From positions 62,001-126,000 of IMG/VR virus record IMGVR_UViG_3300034117_001294: DNA of 64,000 nucleotides. One strand, 5' to 3'. The position numbers were made by a program, and so were the translations under genes. The notes beneath the pieces were generated by a model that saw only the letters and a program-made list of their open reading frames with translations, did not search any database and was not told the DNA's origin. Of this stretch, positions 7,821 to 16,590 are shown piece after piece. Origin of the DNA: a virus. Numbering within the stretch: position 1 is the stretch's first letter; each line of letters opens with the position of its first letter.

Positions 7821-9562
7821 AGAAAATATTATTAGCATTAATGTTATTATGTTCAAATGCCTTTGGTGCTATCACTGACGGTAAGTTTGGTATCAATCAA
7901 ATATTCGATGTTCAATATTACTGGAGTGGTAACACACTAAACGCCAGCAACTTTATTGCACCTTATAATAAAAACTTTCAAACAGTAACCGTAACCTCAG
8001 GACAGTACTTCCAATTCTTTGACAGCACAACCAATCCAGGTAAGCACGGATTGAAGTTAATGAACAGCAATGGAACACAACACAGCATTGTTCACGACCA
8101 CGGTGACATTACAGCACTAGGCAATGGTGCCATTTTTTATATCGGTTCGGGATTCTTTGGCAATGTTATTACTACTGCTCAGGGTTATAACTACGGTGCT
8201 AGTGCCAGTTTCACTAACATGGATACTAGTGTTACTAGCACAGACTTAAACAATTATACCTATGCGAGTTCAACTCCGTTATCAGCAGGACAAACAGCAG
8301 CCCCTCCTCCGCCTACAACTGATTGGAAAACAATCAAGACTAACAGCACGCCTGTTGTGATTAGTAACATTTACCCAACTAGTAATAACAGTCCAGCAGG
8401 CGAAGGTGCAGGCAATGCGTTCGACGGTAATACTGGTACAAAATACTTAAATTTTGATAAAAAGAATGCAGGAGTTACAGTTAAATTAAGTCAAGGTCGT
8501 GTAGTACAAAAATTTACCTTAACTACTGCTAACGACTTTGAAGGACGCGATCCTACTAGTTACAAACTCTACGGAAGCAATGACGGCGTAAATTGGGTAT
8601 TAATTAAACAGGATACCGTGTCTTTAAGCGATCAAAGATTTTGGACCAGTCCGGAGATACAAACAGGCAACACTACTGCCTATGTCTATTACTTTATTTT
8701 ATTCCCTACTACTAAATCAGGAGACGGATGCGGCCTTAACTGCGACAGTATGCAGATCGCTGAAATCACTTTTTACTACGACTTAAATGACGGAGTCACT
8801 AGCACTGCAACAGGTTCGGGCAGTACTCCAAACAATCCGGGTACTGCTGGCAGCGTCTGTGCTGACTGCGGTCCAACTGTAGTAGGCGGAACAATCACAC
8901 AGACAAATGCACCATCAAATCAAACTATACAAAGTGGCGGTACTTATGTTAATAATTCTAGTAGAGCTGCACAACAGACTAGAATCAATACTTGGGTTAA
9001 CAGTACTTCACCTTATAGTAATTCGGTGCATGTTGATCAGATAGGTGGGGACAACAATAACATAACTATCAACGTAACAGGAACAAAGAACCGAGTTGAG
9101 TTGACTTTAGACGGAGCTGGAACTAATACTATCGGCATCACACAAGTTGGTTCAAACTACGTAACAGCAGATGTTAATGGTTATCAAAATAACTTGACAT
9201 CCAGCCAGACAAATACCATTGGTACTAATTATACTGAAACTGTGATAAACGGCAATAACAACACTGCAAATCACACACAGGGCAACAGTCAGTTGTTATT
9301 CAGCACAGTTAGCGGTAATAACAATACGCTAGTCACTAGCCAAACAGGCACGGGACAACATTATCTCGATGTTAAGATGACGGGCAACGGGCACAATGTA
9401 AATGTTAATCAATTTGGTTCCATGGCTAATAATGCAAGAATTGATGTGACCAATGCCGGCGGGGCCGCAACTGTAGATCTAGAACAAAGCGGCGGCAAGA
9501 GTTTTACTCTAATACAGAGTTGTGCAATTTTATCAGGATGTAACACCACAGTTAGACAGTAA
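7817..9562 (+). CDS. discoidin-domain plus curlin-repeat exported protein
   Basis: 581 aa with a signal peptide ending near AFG-A. An N-terminal unknown domain (about 20-155) and a Pro linker lead into an F5/8 type C (discoidin) domain at about 175-325 (AFDGNTGTKYLNF, YKLYGSNDGVNWVLI, FWTSPEI), which usually binds carbohydrate. The C-terminal 170 residues carry curlin-type repeats (VHVDQIGGDNNNITI, NTIGITQVGSN). It looks like an amyloid-anchored adhesin. Confidence 0.82.
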   Translation: MKKILLALMLLCSNAFGAITDGKFGINQIFDVQYYWSGNTLNASNFIAPYNKNFQTVTVTSGQYFQFFDSTTNPGKHGLKLMNSNGTQHSIVHDHGDITALGNGAIFYIGSGFFGNVITTAQGYNYGASASFTNMDTSVTSTDLNNYTYASSTPLSAGQTAAPPPPTTDWKTIKTNSTPVVISNIYPTSNNSPAGEGAGNAFDGNTGTKYLNFDKKNAGVTVKLSQGRVVQKFTLTTANDFEGRDPTSYKLYGSNDGVNWVLIKQDTVSLSDQRFWTSPEIQTGNTTAYVYYFILFPTTKSGDGCGLNCDSMQIAEITFYYDLNDGVTSTATGSGSTPNNPGTAGSVCADCGPTVVGGTITQTNAPSNQTIQSGGTYVNNSSRAAQQTRINTWVNSTSPYSNSVHVDQIGGDNNNITINVTGTKNRVELTLDGAGTNTIGITQVGSNYVTADVNGYQNNLTSSQTNTIGTNYTETVINGNNNTANHTQGNSQLLFSTVSGNNNTLVTSQTGTGQHYLDVKMTGNGHNVNVNQFGSMANNARIDVTNAGGAATVDLEQSGGKSFTLIQSCAILSGCNTTVRQ

Positions 9563-9573
9563 TAAATAGAGAT

Positions 9574-9675
9574 ATGAACTTTATCATATCTCTATTCCGT
9601 GAGTTCCAAGAGCGTAGACGCATACGTAAAAAATTAAAAGAGTTTCGTAAAAGAGACCCTTTCATTTACAAATGA
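9574..9675 (+). CDS. very small basic protein
   Basis: 33 aa, starting MNFIISLFREFQERRR and ending KRDPFIYK, very rich in Arg/Lys. An AATAAATA late-type motif lies just upstream (9561-9568) and the stop overlaps the next start (ATGA), as for a real phage gene. Function unknown. Confidence 0.6.
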   Translation: MNFIISLFREFQERRRIRKKLKEFRKRDPFIYK

Positions 9676-10541
9676 CTGTAGTAGGAATAAACGCTCTTAA
9701 CCACGATGCTAGTATTGCGGTTGTGGACAATGGTCAAATATTGCACCATGAACGATCCCTGTGTGGAGTTGACCTTTGTCCTGAACTAGTTGATCGTGCA
9801 TTATCATACGGAGCAGTAGATGCAATTGCTTGGTACGAAAGGCCTTGGCTGAAAAAGTCACGGCAGCTATACGCAGGGCAATACAGAGATGCAGTCAGCA
9901 TTGATCAGCTACCTCATTACTATCTAAAAAAATTTAACATACCTTCTGTTCCAATTTATTATGTGCCGCATCATTTAAGTCATGCAGCCAATGCAGTATA
10001 TGAAAGTAGATTAGCTGAGACTGCGGTCGTAGTAGCCGATGCAATTGGAGAGTGGGATACTGTGAGTATCTGGCATTATAAAGATCAAAAATTTAAAAAA
10101 GTATTTTCAAAAGGTTATCCTTATAGCCTTGGTTTGTTCTACTCAGCATTTACAGAGTTACTGGGATTTAAACCTGTCCAAGAAGAGAGCAAACTTACTA
10201 TGCTAGCAACATCTGGTGATTGGGAACCAAACTACTTAACAGTCTGCGGCTACCTAACAAAGAATCTGCATAAAGGAATCTGGGATTGGGAAGTAGCAGA
10301 AAAAGATCGTGCAGACGTAGCTGCCAGCGTACAACGTGTGTTCATGGAACAGATAAAAAATTGCTTTAAACTTGCCTCTTTTCACAGTAATTCTTGTGTT
10401 TTTACAGGCGGATGTGCCTATAATGTGCCTGCAAAAAGGCTTCTTTCATCTACATTTAAACACAGCTATGTTCCAAAAAATCCAGGCGATGCAGGGTCAA
10501 GCATGGGTGCTGCACTATACATATCGGATAAACTAAAATAA
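9672..10541 (+). CDS. carbamoyltransferase, N-terminal (Kae1-like) domain only
   Basis: 289 aa. Matches the N-terminal ASKHA domain of NodU/CmcH/TobZ carbamoyltransferases: GINALNHDASIAVVDNG at the start, VPHHLSHAANAVY (metal His pair), FTGGCAYNV and GDAGSSMGAAL at the end. Full-length family members are about 550-600 aa with a carbamoyl-phosphate domain; that part is absent here, so this is a naturally short form. Short forms occur, from memory, in T4-like cyanophages. Substrate unknown. Confidence 0.82.
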   Translation: MTVVGINALNHDASIAVVDNGQILHHERSLCGVDLCPELVDRALSYGAVDAIAWYERPWLKKSRQLYAGQYRDAVSIDQLPHYYLKKFNIPSVPIYYVPHHLSHAANAVYESRLAETAVVVADAIGEWDTVSIWHYKDQKFKKVFSKGYPYSLGLFYSAFTELLGFKPVQEESKLTMLATSGDWEPNYLTVCGYLTKNLHKGIWDWEVAEKDRADVAASVQRVFMEQIKNCFKLASFHSNSCVFTGGCAYNVPAKRLLSSTFKHSYVPKNPGDAGSSMGAALYISDKLK

Positions 10542-10548
10542 ATACATC

Positions 10549-10833
10549 ATGAGAGCACACGAATTTATTAACGAAGACTGGAATAAAGTCAACAGAAAAG
10601 ATAAGACTGATGGTCTAAGCCAAAAGGCAGTAAATGCTTACCGAAGAGAGAATCCGGGTAGTAAGTTAAAGACAGCAGTAACTACTAAGCCTAGCAAATT
10701 AAAAGCAGGTAGCAAGGATGCTAAACGCCGTAAGAGTTTCTGTGCCCGTATGAGTGGCAATAAAGGTCCTATGAAAAAGCCTAACGGAAAACCTACACCA
10801 AAAGCATTAGCACTACGCCGATGGAATTGCTAA
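10549..10833 (+). CDS. small conserved phage protein (KRRKSFCARM family)
   Basis: 94 aa, very basic. Starts MRAHEFINEDW and has DAKRRKSFCARMSGNKGPMKKPNGKPTPKALALRRWNC, with the KRRKSFCAR...RRWNC pattern seen in many T4-like phage small proteins. Preceded by AATAAATA (10539-10546), a late-type motif. Role unknown; the charge suggests nucleic-acid binding. Confidence 0.8.
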   Translation: MRAHEFINEDWNKVNRKDKTDGLSQKAVNAYRRENPGSKLKTAVTTKPSKLKAGSKDAKRRKSFCARMSGNKGPMKKPNGKPTPKALALRRWNC

Positions 10834-10836
10834 TTT

Positions 10837-11484
10837 ATGAAACCTACCGTTGCCCTGTTTTTGTATGATCCTAAATGTAGCGTACAGTCAGGCAATGGAG
10901 TTATACGATCATTACAGTCACATTATAACTTTAAAATATTCAGCATCAATCCCTTAGAAGATAACTTCTTTGATGATGTAGACATGATAGTTATTCCTGG
11001 CGGCTTTGGTGATGCTAGTACATTTGACCGTGCATTTAAATATACTAAAGATAGAGTTAAAACATTTGTAAGCGGTGGTGGTAAGTATTTAGGTATATGC
11101 ATGGGTGCGTATTGGGCCGGCCAACACTATTTTGATATACTGGACAGCGTTGATGCTGTTCAATACTCAACGCAACCCAATACAGATACACGCAGACCAC
11201 ACGCTAAAAATATCAGTATAACTTGGAAAAACCAGCCAATGAATATGTTTTGGTATGATGGTTGTGCTTTAGTAGGTAACTCTGCTAAGTTTAACACCAT
11301 TGCCACATATGCAAACGGAGACGCTATGGCTATTATACAAAACAATATCGGTGTAATAGGTTGCCATCCAGAAAGTGAAAACTATTGGTACGATAGCTAC
11401 TCATGGATGGCGGGCAAGTATCACAATGGACAACATCACCGTCTGCTTTTAGACTTTGCTAACCAACTAAATACTGGATGTTGA
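10837..11484 (+). CDS. class I glutamine amidotransferase-like (biotin-protein-ligase N-terminal type)
   Basis: 215 aa. A GATase-fold protein with nucleophile elbow YLGICMGAYWAG (Cys near residue 87) and a C-terminal His-Glu pair in IGCHPESENYWY. VIPGGFGD is the conserved glycine loop. Resembles the BPL_N / DUF4816-like stand-alone amidotransferase fold; no partner synthetase is adjacent. Seven nt overlap with the cyclase gene that follows. Confidence 0.8.
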   Translation: MKPTVALFLYDPKCSVQSGNGVIRSLQSHYNFKIFSINPLEDNFFDDVDMIVIPGGFGDASTFDRAFKYTKDRVKTFVSGGGKYLGICMGAYWAGQHYFDILDSVDAVQYSTQPNTDTRRPHAKNISITWKNQPMNMFWYDGCALVGNSAKFNTIATYANGDAMAIIQNNIGVIGCHPESENYWYDSYSWMAGKYHNGQHHRLLLDFANQLNTGC

Positions 11485-13532
11485 AAAAAATCCTAACAAG
11501 TCCATGGACAGCATTGCTGACATTGGCACTTATTTTAAGTATAAGAATTGCTGATCCTGTCTTTGTAGAAAGTATAAGACTACGCTATTTTGATACGCTG
11601 ATTACATCTAAAGAAACTACTGTTAACAACATTGTTACAGTAAACATTGATGAAGGGAGCTTAGACAAATATGGACAATGGCCGTTACCTCGTGTTGAGT
11701 ATTCCCGACTTATACGAGATTTATATCAGAGGGGAGCGGGCCTTGTGGTACTTAACGTACTCATGCCAGAAACAGATCGTACAGGTGGTGACAGTCAACT
11801 GGGTAAAGCTCTAAAAGAATACCCAGTTGTATTAGGCAGCATTCCTGCACAGAAAACAAAGAACGAACCACGCAATCCCGGTTCGGCAGTATTAGGTCCT
11901 GAGTACTTGGATCAAATTATACAGTATCCGGGTTTGATTGCCAACGTACCTGTGTTAGAGAACGCAGCAGCAGGTGTTGGTATCGTAAACACACTGCCAG
12001 AAGTAGATGGTGTTAATCGCAGATTGCCGTTAATTGTCACAGTTGACGGTAAGTTATATCCTAGTCTAGCTATGGAAACACTCCGCGTAGCGGCAGGCGA
12101 TTCAACATTCCAAGTCAAGCTATTTGAAGGTGGAGTTGAGAAGATGCGTATACCTAAGTTTGGTCCTGTAGCAACAGATAACTTAGGTCGCATATGGATT
12201 GATTGGAGTCAGGCAAGTCACAGCGTTAGTGCAGTAAACCTGCCAAAAGATCTAGCAGGTGCTATTGTTATCGTAGGCCCAACAGCCGCAGGTATTGCTA
12301 ATCCATTACCCACTAGTAAGGGTGCAGTATTTCCACACGAAGTACAGGCCGCAGTAATAGGCACAATGATGAACAATGTAACTATCCAGCGTCCGGATTA
12401 CGCAGATGGTGTGGAAATTATTGTACTGTTAGCAGCAGGCGTACTATTATTATTTTTAACAAGGTGGGTATATGTTGGACTTGGAACAGTGGTTGCTCTT
12501 TCTATGGGTGGTGTTGCTGTCAGCATGTATGCTTATAGCCAGTATCTTTATCTGTTTGATGCTACTGCTTTTGTCAGTGGCATATTGCTTGTGGCATTAC
12601 ATGCATACGGAGTTAAATTCGTAAGCGAGTTTTTACAGAAGCAGGCAATCAAGAAACAGTTTGCAGGTTACGCTAGTCCTACAGTGGTTAGATTACTGCA
12701 AGAAAATCCAGACCTTATTAAGAAGGGTGTTAAGAAAGAAGTCAGCATACTGTTTTCAGACTTACGTGGCTTTACACCCCTAGGTGAAAGCTTTGGTGAT
12801 GATGTTGCGGGGCTTACACGTATAATGAACGGCTACATGGACGCTATTACGCAACCTGTATTAGATGCAGACGGAATGATTATCAAGTACATCGGTGATG
12901 CCAGTATGCACATACACAATGCACCCATTGAAGATCTTAATCACCCGTCAACAGCAGTTCGCACAGGATTAAAGATGCTTAGAGCTGTAGATACTTTTAA
13001 CCGAGACGTGATTGTTCCGCAAGGCAGACCACCAGTTGGTATGGGTGCAGGCATTAATACAGGATTGGGCTACATCGGTGAGATGGGCAGTACAGCTCGA
13101 CACAGTTACGATGTACTAGGCGATGCCGTTAGCACAGCCGCACGTATCGAAAGCAAGTGTAAAGAATACGGTTGCCTGTTATTAGTAGGTGGAGCAACCG
13201 TTCAACGATGTGCTGACGAGTTCTTCTTCCTTAAGATTGACGACCTAGCAGTTAAAGGTAAGAGTGTAGGAGTTGCTATCTATACAGTACTTGACCCTGA
13301 CGTAACTGTTGCCGCAGAATATTTGTTAGCACAAGAAACTCATAATGAAATGCACTCATGTTATAGACAGCAGAAATGGGACGATGCCATTACACTGTGT
13401 GAAGAACTGAAAGATGAGTTCGACGGGCAAATGAAAAAATACTACAGCATGTGGATAGAACGCTGTGAGTTTCAAAAGACTCAAATACTTCCAGCCGACT
13501 GGAATGGCGTATTCATAGCCACAAGCAAGTAA
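11478..13532 (+). CDS. CHASE2-domain class III adenylate cyclase, membrane protein
   Basis: 684 aa. N-terminal TM helix, extracytoplasmic CHASE2 sensor (about 30-300; WPLPRVEYSRLIRDL, GAGLVVLNVLMPE), two or three TM segments (about 312-380), then a cyclase domain. Metal Asp residues are in LFSDLRGFT (about 425) and YIGDAS; Lys in IIKYIGD and Asp in SYDVLGD favour ATP. The usual transition-state Asn of GDxVN is Ser here (GDAVSTAARIE) while the Arg is kept, so activity may be reduced or altered. Membrane-bound cAMP synthesis is unusual for a phage. Confidence 0.9.
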   Translation: MLKKILTSPWTALLTLALILSIRIADPVFVESIRLRYFDTLITSKETTVNNIVTVNIDEGSLDKYGQWPLPRVEYSRLIRDLYQRGAGLVVLNVLMPETDRTGGDSQLGKALKEYPVVLGSIPAQKTKNEPRNPGSAVLGPEYLDQIIQYPGLIANVPVLENAAAGVGIVNTLPEVDGVNRRLPLIVTVDGKLYPSLAMETLRVAAGDSTFQVKLFEGGVEKMRIPKFGPVATDNLGRIWIDWSQASHSVSAVNLPKDLAGAIVIVGPTAAGIANPLPTSKGAVFPHEVQAAVIGTMMNNVTIQRPDYADGVEIIVLLAAGVLLLFLTRWVYVGLGTVVALSMGGVAVSMYAYSQYLYLFDATAFVSGILLVALHAYGVKFVSEFLQKQAIKKQFAGYASPTVVRLLQENPDLIKKGVKKEVSILFSDLRGFTPLGESFGDDVAGLTRIMNGYMDAITQPVLDADGMIIKYIGDASMHIHNAPIEDLNHPSTAVRTGLKMLRAVDTFNRDVIVPQGRPPVGMGAGINTGLGYIGEMGSTARHSYDVLGDAVSTAARIESKCKEYGCLLLVGGATVQRCADEFFFLKIDDLAVKGKSVGVAIYTVLDPDVTVAAEYLLAQETHNEMHSCYRQQKWDDAITLCEELKDEFDGQMKKYYSMWIERCEFQKTQILPADWNGVFIATSK

Positions 13533-13546
13533 TATCTGCAGGCCTA

Positions 13547-13591
13547 CTATCCAAAATAGATCGCCATTTCGGTCGCAATCATTTTGGATAG
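13547..13591 (+). terminator. hairpin after the cyclase gene
   Basis: Perfect 11-bp inverted repeat CTATCCAAAAT ... ATTTTGGATAG (13547-13557 / 13581-13591) with a 23-nt loop, 15 nt after the cyclase stop. No T-run follows, so it may be a processing or stability hairpin rather than a classical terminator. Confidence 0.5.
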
Positions 13592-14003
13592 CCTGTATAA
13601 TGTAAGTTACACACTTACATTCACACTCCCATTATTCGCAACTTAAGGTGAAACAGCACCGGTAATTTTCTGTTGGTCAAGGTTCTGACGTGTGACCCAA
13701 TGACCTAGCCTCATTGCGAGGGCGATTTCAATCCACTACCCGAGAGGATGCTTAAACGTCTGCCCACTGGCACGAAACGTTTGGATTGTCATAATAGTTG
13801 AAAAGATTTTCTATACTCTCATAGGAACAGTGACACCGCAGTTTCTTTAAAAGTCGTAGTAGGTTGGGTAAGGTACAGAGCCCAGAAGAGTGAAGATCAA
13901 ATACCTACTGTCAAGTGTGTGCAGAGCAACTCAGCAAACATCATAAGATCACCCTCCGTAGAGGGTGTCGTATGGCTTCACAATCTAGCAAAACTTTCTC
14001 AAA
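13592..14003. other. 410-bp non-coding region between convergent genes, structured
   Basis: No convincing gene. Several short palindromes, e.g. CAATGA...TCATTG and CCTC...GAGG around 13700-13725. It lies between a forward gene end and a reverse gene end and could hold a small RNA, but I recognise no known RNA family. Confidence 0.4.
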
Positions 14004-14339
14004 TCAACTTTCACCTGATGTAGCTGACTTAGTATCTTCGTTACCCTCGCTTTTAGAGCGGTCTATTTTATTAATTGCTTTCTCTGCTTCTACACGTTCA
14101 AACTCAATTGTCTTACCACGTAGATGTAACACTGTATTAACTTTTTGGTTAAGTCTGATAAGGTCATTATCCAACATACGTATACGATCAATTAGTGCAA
14201 TCAAAACTGTGTTAGCATCGCTAATAACTGGTTTCACTTCCTTAGTAGCCCATTCCCACACATACTTGATAATGAATCCCATGCCTACTGCCATAACAAT
14301 AGGGAATCCGTACTTGTTAACTAATTCAACGACATCCAT
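14004..14339 (-). CDS. small membrane protein (holin-like), paralogue A
   Basis: 111 aa from ATG 14339 (AGGAGT nine nt upstream). One TM helix (YGFPIVMAVGMGFIIKYVWEW), then a helical, probably coiled-coil region LIDRIRMLDNDLIRLNQKVNTVLHLRG and a charged tail. The region after the TM aligns with the gene at 14663-14944 (LDNRVKTMNHDVIRIDTIVSNALGLR), so the two are paralogues. TM plus cytoplasmic coil resembles phage holin-like or membrane-anchoring proteins; role unproven. Confidence 0.75.
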   Translation of the reverse strand: MDVVELVNKYGFPIVMAVGMGFIIKYVWEWATKEVKPVISDANTVLIALIDRIRMLDNDLIRLNQKVNTVLHLRGKTIEFERVEAEKAINKIDRSKSEGNEDTKSATSGES

Positions 14340-14485
14340 TATAATATTACTCCTAGAATGAATCCTACTACTAATCCGAACATGCCGGCTCTCCACATGT
14401 CGCTATCGTGCCAAATTGGTTGGCTTTTTAAATAAATTTTGGTTGATTGGGGTAAACTGTCCCACCATGCTTCATACTTGCTCAT
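14339..14485 (-). CDS. 48-aa membrane protein
   Basis: Starts MSKYEAWWDSLPQSTKIYLK and ends with a hydrophobic helix MFGLVVGFILGVIL. Ribosome site AAGGAG upstream; the stop overlaps the next start (TAATG) and the start lies inside the preceding gene, so it is the third gene of a tightly coupled four-gene operon. Confidence 0.75.
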   Translation of the reverse strand: MSKYEAWWDSLPQSTKIYLKSQPIWHDSDMWRAGMFGLVVGFILGVIL

Positions 14486-14663
14486 ACTGTTTACTCCTTA
14501 TGAATTTTTCAAGAGGATCTATTTTGACTAGCATTTGCTTACCGTCGACATTGATAAACTTAAACATGTCGCCTGCTCGCCATCCTAATCTATCTGTATT
14601 AAGTTCTTCATCTAAAACAATCTTGTCTGGATGTAGATCCCAACGATAATCAATGTGCAACAT
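14472..14663 (-). CDS. small conserved phage protein
   Basis: 63 aa, with LDEELNTDRLGWRAGDMFKFINVDGKQMLVKIDPLEKFI split over its length. The GWxxGDxF...NGKQ pattern is, from memory, widespread in T4-like aquatic phages. TAATG overlap with the upstream gene and 14-nt overlap with the downstream one. Function unknown. Confidence 0.75.
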   Translation of the reverse strand: MLHIDYRWDLHPDKIVLDEELNTDRLGWRAGDMFKFINVDGKQMLVKIDPLEKFIRSKQYEQV

Positions 14664-14944
14664 TAATCTCTCCTTGCATCGTTTTTGCCGTCTGCACGAG
14701 CAATACGATCTGCATCAGGACGCAGACCTAGAGCATTGGATACAATTGTATCGATACGTATAACATCGTGATTCATAGTTTTTACACGATTGTCCAGTGC
14801 TGTGATAATACCAGCCATTCCTTTTATTGACCCAAGAACGCCCTGCAACAACAGCTTGATAGTTAAGTACACAAAGTACCCGCCTGCAAGTGCTGCCGCA
14901 ACTGGCATACCGAGGTCGCCGATAATTTTAAAAATATCGCCCAT
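14663..14944 (-). CDS. small membrane protein (holin-like), paralogue B
   Basis: 93 aa, first gene of the reverse operon. TM helix at residues about 12-32 (GMPVAAALAGGYFVYLTIKLL), then a helix VKTMNHDVIRIDTIVSNALG similar to paralogue A. Preceded by AGGAG and by a GTAAATA late-type motif. Confidence 0.75.
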   Translation of the reverse strand: MGDIFKIIGDLGMPVAAALAGGYFVYLTIKLLLQGVLGSIKGMAGIITALDNRVKTMNHDVIRIDTIVSNALGLRPDADRIARADGKNDARRD

Positions 14945-14977
14945 TTTTGCTCCTAGTCCTAAGTTGTGGTGTAATCG

Positions 14978-14985
14978 TATTTACT
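14978..14985 (-). promoter_or_regulatory. late-type promoter motif for the reverse small-membrane-protein operon
   Basis: Reads AGTAAATA on the minus strand, 34 nt upstream of the start at 14944. Same class as the TAAATA motifs elsewhere. Confidence 0.45.
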
Positions 14986-15066
14986 AGGTATATAATTTTT
15001 AAAACCTGGTACTTAATAACCTATTAGCGTTATAGGAACAATCAATGGAAAACCATGAGATTTTAG

Positions 15067-15095
15067 TTGATTTCTATTGTAAATATATGTACAAT
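15067..15095 (+). promoter_or_regulatory. sigma70-type promoter for the ahpC operon
   Basis: TTGATT (15067-15072), 17-nt spacer, TACAAT (15090-15095), 58 nt before the ahpC start. The spacer includes a TGTAAATA late-type motif. Confidence 0.6.
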
Positions 15096-15152
15096 AACTG
15101 TACAGTACATAAGATGTACAGAAATTTTTTCATTTAACACACAGGAGATATT

Positions 15153-15692
15153 ATGAAAACAGTCGGTGACAAATTAGCCCCATTCGCAGTAACAGGCGTA
15201 AAGTTTGGACAACCAGAAGATGCATTCTTCGAAATTACAGAGAAGTCATTTCCAGGCAAGTGGAAAGTAATCGTTTACTATCCAAAAGACTTTACATTTG
15301 TTTGTCCTACAGAAATTGTAGCCTACGACAAACTAGCCGCAGATTTTGATGACCGTGACGCAGTATTGCTCACAGGGTCAACAGACAATGAGTTCTGTAA
15401 AGTCAGCTGGCAAAATGCTCACGCTGATCTAAAGAACATTCGTCATAATCAATTCGCAGACACACAGCGTGGTGAGTTGAGTTTGATTGAGCAGTTGGGC
15501 GTATTCTATGCACCTGCAGGTGCCGCACTTCGTGCAACATTCATTGTTGACCCCAACAACGAGATCCAACACGTAACTGTGAACAACTTGAACGTTGGTC
15601 GCAACCCAGAAGAAACACTTCGTGTTCTTGATGCGTTACAAACAGGCGAGCTATGTGCTTGTAACCGTACAGTTGGTGGCGAGACTCTATAA
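15153..15692 (+). CDS. ahpC: peroxiredoxin AhpC
   Basis: 179 aa 2-Cys peroxiredoxin that reduces H2O2 and organic peroxides. The peroxidatic Cys is in KDFTFVCPTEI (about residue 50) and the C-terminal ELCACNR pair matches the mycobacterial-type AhpC that is recycled by AhpD rather than AhpF. AGGAGA ribosome site. An AhpD is encoded two genes on, which fits this type. Confidence 0.95.
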   Translation: MKTVGDKLAPFAVTGVKFGQPEDAFFEITEKSFPGKWKVIVYYPKDFTFVCPTEIVAYDKLAADFDDRDAVLLTGSTDNEFCKVSWQNAHADLKNIRHNQFADTQRGELSLIEQLGVFYAPAGAALRATFIVDPNNEIQHVTVNNLNVGRNPEETLRVLDALQTGELCACNRTVGGETL

Positions 15693-16087
15693 TGTTAGAA
15701 TGCCTTATCTTAGGCGATAGTATTGCTCAAGGCATTAGCACAGTTCGTAAAGAATGTGTTGCTTATGTTAAGAGCGGTATTAACAGCTACAACTGGAACA
15801 ATAGAAATATTGTCAAAGATTTATCTGCCAATACTGTGATTATCAGTCTCGGAACTAATGATCCTGATACTATAAACTCTTTTAAAGAATTGTTGTTACT
15901 GAGGCAACAAATCTATGCAAAAAAAGTCATGTGGGTAATGCCGCCTATTAAACCAGCGGTGCAGGATATTGTTAGAATCATTGCTAACAGTTTTGGTGAT
16001 ACTATTTTGACAATCCCAGAGTTATCGAAAGATAAGGTACATCCTACATATAATGGATATAAACAATTAGCGGAGATGACAAAATGA
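15692..16087 (+). CDS. SGNH/GDSL-type hydrolase, minimal
   Basis: 131 aa. The SGNH blocks are visible: GDSIAQG (nucleophile Ser), SLGTND (Gly/Asn) and DKVHPTYNGY (Asp-His). Acts on ester or acyl bonds in other systems; the substrate here is unknown. Starts in a TAATG overlap with ahpC and ends in an ATGA overlap with ahpD, so it is part of the peroxide operon. Short for the family (usually about 180-220 aa). Confidence 0.8.
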   Translation: MLECLILGDSIAQGISTVRKECVAYVKSGINSYNWNNRNIVKDLSANTVIISLGTNDPDTINSFKELLLLRQQIYAKKVMWVMPPIKPAVQDIVRIIANSFGDTILTIPELSKDKVHPTYNGYKQLAEMTK

Positions 16088-16590
16088 GTTTTATTGAATC
16101 AGTAAAAGGTGCGTTGCCAGACTATGCAAAGGACACCAAGTTAAATCTTGATGCTGTTCTACTGCGTAGCACACTGGATGCAGATGTAGCCTTAGGGTGT
16201 GCTGTGGCTGCATTGGCTGCAACTGGCAACGGTAAAGTACTTAGCATCCTGTTAGCAGATGCCCCAGTACATGCAGAGTCAGCAATGACTGCGGCCAGTA
16301 TCATGGCACAGAACAATGTATGGTATCCATATGTTGAGATGGCAGATGATCCTGCCCTAAAAGGCCTGCCAGCACAGTTACGCATGAACGCCATTGCGTC
16401 ACACGGCGGAACTACCAAATCAAACTTTGAAGCGTTTAGTCTTGCAGCCAGTATTGTTGGAAAATGCCACTTCTGTGTAAAAGCACATTACGAAACATTA
16501 AAGACTGAAGGCTATACAGTGGAACAACTTCGTGACATTGGCCGAATCGCTTCTGTTATGAACTCAGTAGCAAAAGTTTTAAATAGCTGA
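16084..16590 (+). CDS. ahpD: alkylhydroperoxidase AhpD
   Basis: 168 aa, full-length AhpD. The catalytic region FEAFSLAASIVGKCHFCVKAHYETLK has the Glu, CxxC and His of the proton-relay site. AhpD restores AhpC (MtAhpC/AhpD pair) with a lipoyl-protein donor. A TGATG overlap links it to the next gene. Confidence 0.93.
   Translation: MSFIESVKGALPDYAKDTKLNLDAVLLRSTLDADVALGCAVAALAATGNGKVLSILLADAPVHAESAMTAASIMAQNNVWYPYVEMADDPALKGLPAQLRMNAIASHGGTTKSNFEAFSLAASIVGKCHFCVKAHYETLKTEGYTVEQLRDIGRIASVMNSVAKVLNS

Noticed and set aside
13915-14361. 148-aa forward frame with hydrophobic stretches
   Set aside because: Lies opposite the small membrane protein gene that has a ribosome site, a paralogue and operon overlaps.
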